From Procambarus clarkii (lineage: Eukaryota; Arthropoda; Malacostraca; Decapoda; Cambaridae): a DNA stretch of 64,000 nt. The DNA lies in contig NC_091180.1 in NCBI RefSeq assembly GCF_040958095.1, positions 4,354,505 to 4,418,504 on the forward strand. Direction: 5' to 3'. The notes beneath the pieces were generated by a model. That model saw only the letters and a list, made by a program, of their open reading frames with translations. It ran no database searches and had not been told where the DNA came from. Positions 56,269 to 64,000 of this stretch are shown in pieces (the stretch's first letter is position 1; each line of letters begins with the position of its first letter). A program made the position numbers and the translations under genes.

Positions 56269-58455
56269 AATCATGTGTGTCAATCGAAGGTCAATAAAAC
56301 TTCTAATCTAAATCTAAAGTGTACAGAGTATAATAATGTCTGCGTGTTATGCTGTTATTGTAATTATTGACATTGTGCTGTCACTTTTATGTAAGTACAA
56401 TTCTATTATATATGTACAACTAGTTATAAATAAAACTTGTTCATTATTTTTAATTTCTTGATTCGAGAGCTACAGTACCTATACAAAATTACACATTTTT
56501 TCAAGAATAAATTGATATTCCCGAATTCATGGACGTTCAGAAGCAACTGGAGTAAGTTTATCATAAGGATGCTGACTATTACGTCCGCTGAAAACTTCAG
56601 GCACGAAGGGAGTTTTTTTCAGGGTAAAGTGCCAAGCCATTACGACTATATAGCACTGGGAAGGGGTCAGGATAAAGATTTGGGATGGGACGGGGGAAGG
56701 GATGGTGCCCAACCACTTGGACAGTCGGGGAATGAACCCCGACCTGCATGAAGTGAGACCTTCGCTCTACGGTCTGGGTATCTTGAGACCGAAGATGGTA
56801 TGTCGTACTCTAATTGATTTAAGACATCGTACACCTCTGGGTACTCTGAGGAGAAAACAGTAAGCCATTACTATACTATATCAACTATATAATACATATA
56901 AAGGATGTGAAGATAAGGAACTGATATATACGAGGACTGAGAAGCGGTGAGCAACGCATATATATATCGAGAGATAAACAACTTTTGAGGTCACAGTAAT
57001 GTGATATCATTGAGAATATCTTTTGGGGTTCGACTGGGAGCGTTCTGAGCGCTTGTCTGGGTTACACAGAACGCTGGTTCGATCCCCATCCTGGGTAGCC
57101 AAGAACGCTGGTATGATTCCTGTCCTGCTCCAAAGATCTTCTAAAACACGTACTAATTTTAAAATATTGTCTGAAACAAAAAACAAAAAGCATTTATCTG
57201 TCATTTGTTTTGATAGCCAAAATTTGGTTGTATTTCCTGTTATGTTGGTCCGAAAATAACATATAGTTCAAATGCTTTTTGTCTTTGTCAATATATTCAT
57301 GTGGTTGCCAGACAGGAGTAGCACAAGGCAATATCCGTCATCTGTTCCTGAGTTCATCAGCGGAATATTGCGAACTGAGGGACAATATCCGGCCAGAGAA
57401 TAATTTTTCAGATTGCTTGCAAAGCGCCGGTACGAAATGCTTGTCTCGTTCCCCTGTAAGTGTGGAGGGAGATGGTGGCAGGAGTAGCGTGAGTGTCTTT
57501 AACAAATCTGTCAAATTTTATGTTTTTTTCCGCCCTAGAGAAAGTGTCCATGTCTTTACTGCGTTGGCTTGTGCCTATGTAACGTTCATCTGTGTCTGTG
57601 TGGCGTTTGTCTGTGTCTGTCTGCTTCTCTGTACAGCTTTTTTCTGTGTCTGCCTACTTCTTTGTCTAGTGTTGGTGTGTGTGTCTTTCTGCTTATTTGC
57701 GTAGCATTGTGTAAGTTTGTGGTCTGTGTGTCAATCTCAGCATCTGCCTGTTCCTCCATATATGTTATTGTCTTGATATTTACCTCTGCTTATTTTCAAA
57801 TTTTCTCTATGCTGTCCTCCGTAATTCTACATTATAAATTTGCTTTCGTCTATGTACTTTTAGTGTACCTATAAGACAGAACGTCTGTTTGTTCATCTGT
57901 CCAAAGTGGGAAGCCAGACAGATACCTACCTTGTGTAGCTTCCGGGGATCAACTGCCCCGCGGCCCGGTCTCCGACCAGGCTTTCCTTCGGGCCAGCCTC
58001 ACCGAAATTTTAAGAGGAAGTCATCTTGGATACGGCACGGACAAAGGCTAATCGATATAGGCCTAAGTTAACAAAAAGAAATTAAGAAATATTACTAATT
58101 TAAGTCATATTACTAGTTATACAAACTTTTAATCGAGTTTCAAAGAGTATATCAATGTCAGTTGTAAAATATGGCGTGTGATTACCGTAGAATTGTTAAT
58201 GGCAGTAGAAAAAATGGGAAAAGGAAGATAAAAGAAGGAAAAGCAGGACATATGAGACATGTTTTTTTGGGACATTGAGACATTGGGACATTGGGACATG
58301 AAAAGACATTTGTTTCAGTGCTTCTTGAGAGGGGAGCAGGGCGAGGGGGAGTGGACGAGGAGGAAGAGAGAGTTATGTCAATCTCTTCGTCCTCCTAGAT
58401 ATAGCTATATAGAAATGTAGCTAGTAAGATATATAACTAGAGAGATAACTAGAGA
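56269..58455. other. no gene; SINE-like remnants
   Basis: 56625-56790 has a tRNA-like stretch on the minus strand (GAGCGAAGGTCTCACTTCATG, GGGGTTCATTCCCCGAC). 57080-57096 has an isolated GGTTCGATCCCCATCC. 57930-58005 has GCGGCCCGGTCTCCGACCAGG, a phrase also typical of these repeats. Open frames at 57279-57874 are short and of Cys/Val/Leu-rich low complexity (GTGTCTGTGT runs). Confidence 0.5.
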
Positions 58456-58640
58456 GTGCTAGATAGAGACATGCATTTATCCATCTATCTATCCATATAT
58501 CTACCAATTTATCCTTCCATCTACCTTTATGTCTATCCATCTATCCTTCTCTCTATCGCTCTATCTATTTATCATTCATCTATATTTCTATGTATCCATC
58601 TATGCATCTCTTTATCTATTTTAGTGAATTTTGGTTGTTT
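58456..58640. repeat. degenerate (TATC)n microsatellite
   Basis: TCTATCTATCCATCTATC-type repeats with much decay. Confidence 0.8.
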
Positions 58641-58739
58641 TGGATTGTTTTTAATGTATTTTAAAAGCTTTTTAATGTATTTTTTTGAGAACTTTAATTT
58701 AATATATTATTTAATTAGATTAGGCTAGATAAGATTTTT

Positions 58740-58862
58740 TATTTAGGTAAAGGTACATACCTTGAAGATGAGTTACAAACATAATGTTGGATTAAAAGAT
58801 AGAGCTAGTACATACAATACCTAAAGCCACTAGTACGCACAGCGTTTCGGGCAATTTTCAAT
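58740..58862. repeat. possible interspersed repeat end
   Basis: AGAGCTAGTACATACAATAC, GCCACTAGTACGCACAGCG, then GTTTCGGGCAATTTTCAA. The GAAACG motif links it to other repeats here. Only one copy in the window. Confidence 0.35.
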
Positions 58863-60005
58863 TATTAGATCAAATAATTTGGTCTTTGATAGGTAAGCAC
58901 TGATAGGCGAGCTCACGAGCCAGGAAAATTTAAACAACGCGAAAAAGCTAAAAAAAATCCCTTGTGTGTGCTGACGTCTGTGTTGCTCTCCTCATTTTCA
59001 TGCAATGAATTCAAGCAATACTTGCATATTTTGGTCCTAAATTATTATATCCGCAGCAGAGATAACTGGCTTCGTTTAGGTTCATGTATTTCAAAAGAGT
59101 ATCTTTATTAAGGAACTATGTTTTCACCTAGATGTATTTGCAAGAGTCGAGCTTTAGCTCCGAAGCCCAGACTTTCCAGGAACTCGATTTGTTAATGAAT
59201 GTTTTACTTGATGCTTTGATGATGTTTTTCAACATCATCTTTAACCCAATGTCCGTGACTCGTCTGCATTTTCAATTTCCAATGAGTTCTTCTCATTTCC
59301 ATTATTACCCCATTTTCAACATTGCTGCTTCCTCCACTATAATCTTGTACGATGCTCTCATGTCATCCAAGGTCATTCCTACAATCGATACCTATATTCT
59401 CGATTGTAGGTTTCATATATGCTGTATACAATACTCTGAAGGCTTCCTTGTGTAGGTTGCCGAAGGTTAAGCGAACATTTGCTCGTCGTACTTATGGTGC
59501 AGACATTGTCCAGTTGCTGTGCGCCTCTGGTGTAATATTCCAAGTTACGTAGACACTCAGGGAGTCTCCTTCTCTGAGACTAGAAGGTGTTTCTCTATAA
59601 AGTTACGTTATTCCTGAAATATTATTGTTATCCTTCTATTTTCATAACATTGCACTTTTCAGGGTTAAATTTCAGAAGCCGTTTATGAAATTCTCTTACT
59701 TGCTCACACGATCTTTCCTCTCTATTATCTCTCCTCAATAAATTTGCGTTAGTTATTTACAAACATGGATATGAACGAGTCTATGTTCTATGTAAGATAA
59801 TTGAAATAAAAACAATATAAATTGTGATATAATATCTTGTAACATTCCGCTCTTGACTTCTTCCTATTCTCACTTCAATCACCCTCTCCTCACTCTCATG
59901 TAACAAGTAGGAAGACATGTATGGCGGGGAAAATGATTTTACAGTCCCAGATTTCTTATACTTTACACATTTCGGTTAACTAGAGGGCCCCAGGCTACGA
60001 GGGGG
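58863..60005. other. otherwise unannotated stretch
   Basis: Apart from the possible exon at 59386-59575, no gene, RNA or repeat boundary is recognised until the SINE at 60006. Confidence 0.5.
59386..59575 (-). pseudogene. possible degraded coding exon, unknown product
   Basis: On the minus strand one frame is open for ~60 codons and looks protein-like, including NLEYYTRGAQQLDNVCTI and SLNLRQPTQGSLQSIVY with three Cys residues. It is preceded by a possible acceptor (CTTCTAGTCTCAG, ending near 59576) and followed by GGTATCG, a possible donor. Further open pieces in shifted frames continue to ~59200. I do not recognise the family. It could be a real exon, a pseudogene or chance. Confidence 0.25.
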
Positions 60006-60245
60006 CCCTCGTAGCCTGGTGGATAGCGCGCAGGACTCGTAATTATGTGGCGCGGGTTCGATTTCCGCACGAGGCAGAGACAAATGGGCAAAGTTTCTTT
60101 CACCCTGAATGCCCCTGTTACCTAGCAGTAAATAGGTACCTGGGAGTTAGTCAGCTGTCACGGGCTGCTTCCTGGGGGTAGAGGCCTGGTCGAGGACCGG
60201 GCCGCAAGGACACTAAAGCCCCGAAATCATCTCAAGATAACCTCT
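60006..60245 (+). mobile_element. tRNA-derived SINE, second copy
   Basis: Head 60007-60076 (CCTCGTAGCCTGG, GGTTCGATTTCCGC, ACGAGGCA) and the same tail as 19561-19738. The 14 bases before it (59990-60003) are the perfect inverse of its first 14 bases. Confidence 0.88.
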
Positions 60246-61792
60246 CATGATAACTATTTAGCCTTTCATTTGCCCGTTCATTAAAAACAGGGAGACGCAC
60301 GAATCCCCTACTCTTGATGACAGGCTCAACCAGTCTGGTAATAATAGGCACAGAGTCTGGTTGCTCTAGTAATAGGAGTGAAAGTATAACGTTAACACTA
60401 GGAATACGAGGGAGGAAGGGAGGTGGGTCATGGTGATTCTGAGGATAGGATAAAGGAGAGATAATTTACCCATTTTAAGGGTGAAGGCACTGGGGATACA
60501 CCTGAGGATATGAGGGCGGGAGGAACCGGGGAAAGCTGTCCCCTCACCAATTATTGTATATAATTAAGAGGTTATCCTTAAATGATTGTAACTCGTTATA
60601 ATCTACAATACTGATAGCATCCGAATCAATCTTTTCTGTGAGTCAATCTTATTTATCCATTAAAATACATTGTAATAAGGGCAACGTATATAACACATAA
60701 AGAGTAGACATTTATTTTCCTATGATTTACTGTATACTCTTACCTCAATGTTTCAGCGCATAACTGGCTAAGTCATCAAGACTACTTCCCTGCCAATATA
60801 CAACTTTAGTTAGTGACTATTTGTCTCTCCCTGACATTACTGCACAGCTCAACTACTGCACTTTACACTCATAACTCACCAAAGGTCTTCTGACAGGGGG
60901 GAGGGGTGCTTAAATCATTAAGGTCCAATAGATAGTCCGCATTTGAGGACTATCTATTGATTGTCTAATCTGAGTGTCAAGATCCACTGTGTGTTCACTC
61001 ATCAACATGAATTTTCGTCTCGAAACTGCTTTAATATCTTTAAGACCTGTATTAATATGTTGTGGAATGACAAAGTCCAAATTGTCTAAATGTTCTTTCT
61101 GGTTTTTCTTCTGATTAATCTTTCAAGCGCCTTACCATGAATGTTTTTCAGTGACACTAGTACGTTTAGTTGATAATCCTAGTTATTGTCTGCAGAAAAC
61201 AGCATTACACAACAGCATCACGAAAGCCAAATACACATTATGCAGTTTATAACACACACAAAGCTTCCTCCTAAATCAAAGAGAATAGAAGACTAAATTT
61301 TTAAAAAAGAACCTAGAAAGCGTCTCATTAGACAAGAATAAATATATAATTTTTAAATTAGGAAACACTCAGGACTCATTAGAAGAATACTTAGAAAGTC
61401 TTTGAAGTAGAGTTCTTTGATTTAGAAACAATTGTCAGTAAAAGTGTATTTTCTTGTTTGACTTCTTAGCTGACAGGGATCAAACAACTTGACGCAATTA
61501 TATACATCAATCCTCGATGGGATGTCCGTCTTAGGCGGTGGAGCGGGACGAGGCGGGGCCCAGGAGCTCAGCCTGGTGCTGGCGTCCACCCAGCGTCCAA
61601 CCACAAAAGCCTAACCCAAGACAAATTGAGAAATAACGATAATAAATAGGATCATCGTGATGCATGTCAATGTATTCTTTATCTGGCTCTCTGTCTGTGT
61701 CTCTCTTTGTCTCTCCGTTGCTCTCTTTCTCTCAGTATTTCTATGAGTTTCTTTATGGATCTATGCGCGTCTCTCACTCTCTGTATCTATGC
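60246..61792. other. no gene recognised
   Basis: AT-rich with a perfect 13-bp inverted repeat at 60926-60938/60947-60959 (CAATAGATAGTCC). No ORF of note; the GC-rich patch at 61510-61590 has no clear coding. Confidence 0.5.
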
Positions 61793-62013
61793 GTGTCTCT
61801 CAGTCACTGTAATCTATGCGAGTCTCTCAGTCACTGTAATCTATGCGAGTCTCTCAGTCACTGTAATCTATGCGAGTCTCTCAGTCACTGTAATCTATGC
61901 GAGTCTCTCAGTCACTGTAATCTATGCGTGTCTCTCAGTCACTGTAATCTATGCGAGTCTCTCAGTCACTGTAATCTATGCGAGTCTCTCAGTCACTGTA
62001 ATCTATGCGTGTC
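61793..62013. repeat. 27-bp tandem repeat
   Basis: Eight copies of GTCTCTCAGTCACTGTAATC plus TATGCGA, the last base alternating A or T (GCGAG/GCGTG). Two frames stay open through it. Confidence 0.93.
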
Positions 62014-62600
62014 TCTCAGTCTGTGTTCCTCTGCTTTCCCTTCGTCTCTATTCTTCTCTGTTGTCCTCTGTATTTCTGAGTGTGTGTGCCCCACTCTCTC
62101 TCTCTCTCTCTTTGTGTGTCTCTATCACTATGCAAAGTTTAGTGAGGCTAGCCACAAGTATCTGTCCCCGTTTCCTTCCTTCGTCCTATCTACTTTTCCC
62201 CTATCCTGTCCAGCTCCGTCCTCTCCCCCCCTATCCCCTCCCCCTCTCCCAAACCCTCCAACTACAGAAACCCTCCAAACCCTCCAACTACAGAATATAT
62301 GAACAACTTAGATAGAGTGATAAACACCATTACCAATTTCACATAAATTGAGCTGGAAATGCTTTGCTTTCCATTCTTCCAGAAAGTATATTATTAATAA
62401 ATTGAGTGAGAATACAGCGGGAGTAAATTCACAGTAACTTCATACTCACCGGACATCACATCCCCGATTTCTAAAGGAATTAAATGAAATTGGTGAAATT
62501 GGGGATGCGAGAAACGTAGAGTTTAAAGTGATCACTTTCTTAGCTCTCCGATTGGAGTGGTAAAGCTATTACAGTGCTGGAGGCATAATTGATCGATAGA
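62014..62600. other. no gene; CT-rich then AT-rich sequence
   Basis: Short (CT)n at 62094-62112 and a direct repeat of CCCTCCAACTACAGAA (62245-62292). Nothing else recognised. Confidence 0.5.
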
Positions 62601-62700
62601 AGGGTAAATAGATGGATGGATAGAGAGAGATGAATATAGAGATGGATAGTGTGATGGATGGATAGTTAGAGTGAAGGATGGATAGTTAGAGTGAAGGGGG
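62601..62700. repeat. degenerate GATG/GATA microsatellite
   Basis: GATGGATAGTGTGATGGATGG-type runs. Confidence 0.8.
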
Positions 62701-63660
62701 CATTAGAGTGGTGTTGGAAAAGTTGTTCAATGTCAACCAATATTATTTGACTAGTTGTATATGAAAAGTGCTGAAATTGTCCCAAGTTTCAGTACTGCAG
62801 CGTAAATAGAAAGGGAGATTTTTTTTTGTTTTTGTTTTTTTCAACGTTTTTTACACATTTTAGAGTCTACACTTCAGAACACACGTTTCAGATATAATTA
62901 TTCTGTGACACTTTTCTGACACATTAGCATATAATAAAGGATTGTGTGTTTTAGAATTTCCAGAACATCTTTAGTTTTCCTAATACTTATGTTCAAAGTT
63001 CCCCCAAAAAATAATGCAAATAATGCATGTTTATTGCTATTATAAAATCAATATATGAACTTAGAGAAAACTGAAAACATGCAAATGTAGATACATGCCC
63101 TCCACATATACTGTGTAAGTTTCATGTAAATTGAATAAAAAACGAATCAGTTTTGTAAACGTTTGTGTCAATTGAAAAAAATAAAAATGAATAAAGTCTA
63201 AGGTTCTAAAATCTGTGGCCGAGGTTGACATCAACTAATTTTCTCCAAAATTGGCATCCTTACAGATAGGCTTACGTACAGTCAGGTGTGTAAGTTTGAT
63301 GCAAATCGCCCGAAAAAAATGAGAAAAAAAAATTGAAAAAAAAAATATATATTTTTTTTTTTCTTAAAATTTTTTTCCAATTAAACTAATTATAATATTT
63401 GTTTAATATATGCTATTGTGATAGCAAAGAGTCATAGCTATGATTTCAGTTGACACTTTTGATTGATAATCGATTTTGACCATTTTTGCATAATTTTCAC
63501 AACTACTTCAATATTTTTTTTCTCCCTTCCTATTTATGCTACGATGCTGAAACGTGGACCAGATGAAACACTTTTCATACAGGACTTGTCAAAAAAGTTT
63601 GATTGAAATCGAACGAGTTTTCATTTATTGCATTTTTGGGGCAAATTGAAACCCTAACGC
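62701..63660. other. AT-rich stretch, no gene
   Basis: A- and T-homopolymer-rich. Phrases such as GTGTAAGTTTGATGCAAAT and GTGTAAGTTTCATGTAAAT occur ~180 bp apart, suggesting an old internal duplication. It is flanked on both sides by the same GATG microsatellite. Confidence 0.5.
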
Positions 63661-64000
63661 CCCCTGAAGGATGGGTAGAGTGATGGATGGATAGTTAGAA
63701 TGAAGGATGGATAGTGTGATGGATGGATAAAATGATAGAGTTTATAGATGTATGAATGGGTAGATGGGTAGATGGATGGATAGATGGATAATTAAATGGA
63801 TAGACAGCTAGATTAGGGATAAGTAAATAGATCGATGGATGTATGGATGGCAATATTCATGGATATTTGGATGCATAGTTGGGATGAAGAGAAAGTTGGA
63901 TGGATGGCGTGATGAATAGATAGACTGATGGACTGAATAACAAATGGATAGATAGAGGAATATACAGATATATAAATATATGGATAGATAGACAGATGGA
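63661..64000. repeat. degenerate GATG/GATA microsatellite
   Basis: GATGGATAGAT-type repeats with interruptions, running to the right edge. Confidence 0.85.

Noticed and set aside
57279..57874. Cys-rich small membrane protein
   Set aside because: GTGTCTGTGT-type low complexity with overlapping frames; no start context or homology recognised.

Overview
This is a eukaryotic, intergenic, repeat-dominated window, most likely from a decapod crustacean (crayfish-like). Three things suggest this: tRNA-derived SINEs of a kind I associate with decapod genomes, telomere-type CCTAA/TTAGG runs (the arthropod telomere unit) inside a short foldback element, and the mix of BEL/Pao, Penelope-like and LINE retroelements with very large G-rich minisatellites. 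I found no convincing intact host gene. One possible degraded coding exon lies near 59.4-59.6 kb.

Layout. 1-556 is a 34-bp minisatellite. 557-17558 holds two nested BEL/Pao LTR retrotransposons, both coding on the minus strand. The younger inner copy (1471-10711) has ~99% identical LTRs (hand count) and a 5-bp target duplication CGTTT. It landed inside the pol gene of an older copy, whose 5' LTR is 15931-17558, whose gag, protease, RT and RNase H lie at 10712-14668, and whose severed integrase start lies at 1207-1470. The inner copy has no pol at all. The older copy carries an extra ORF between its 5' LTR and gag (15223-15778) with all four SGNH/GDSL-hydrolase signature residues. The inner copy keeps only the first part of that ORF. 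I regard this as the most interesting content of the window.

17559-38310 is almost entirely minisatellite: an 18-bp G-rich repeat in four blocks, a GC-rich GGCGGT-type array with a ~1.3-kb higher-order duplication (20.8-24.5 kb), and a 16-bp CTCTTA-type array (24.8-25.9 kb). It is interrupted by a tRNA-derived SINE (19.5 kb) and by a solo BEL LTR (32024-33525) with intact GGTGT target duplications.

38.3-49.3 kb is a mosaic in which (TA)n tracts separate six copies of a ~390-bp foldback MITE, SINE arrays arranged as large palindromes, and Penelope-like element (PLE) fragments in both orientations. One PLE carries a near-complete hammerhead-like fold in its 3' UTR.

49.7-64 kb holds a 5'-truncated LINE with RNase H (plus strand), (CTGT)n/(CT)n, a 15-bp minisatellite (53.5-54.5 kb), a second 5'-truncated LINE (minus, 54.5-56.3 kb), several tRNA-derived SINE remnants, a 27-bp tandem repeat and degenerate GATG/TATC microsatellites. 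Most of the remaining sequence is AT-rich with no recognisable gene.
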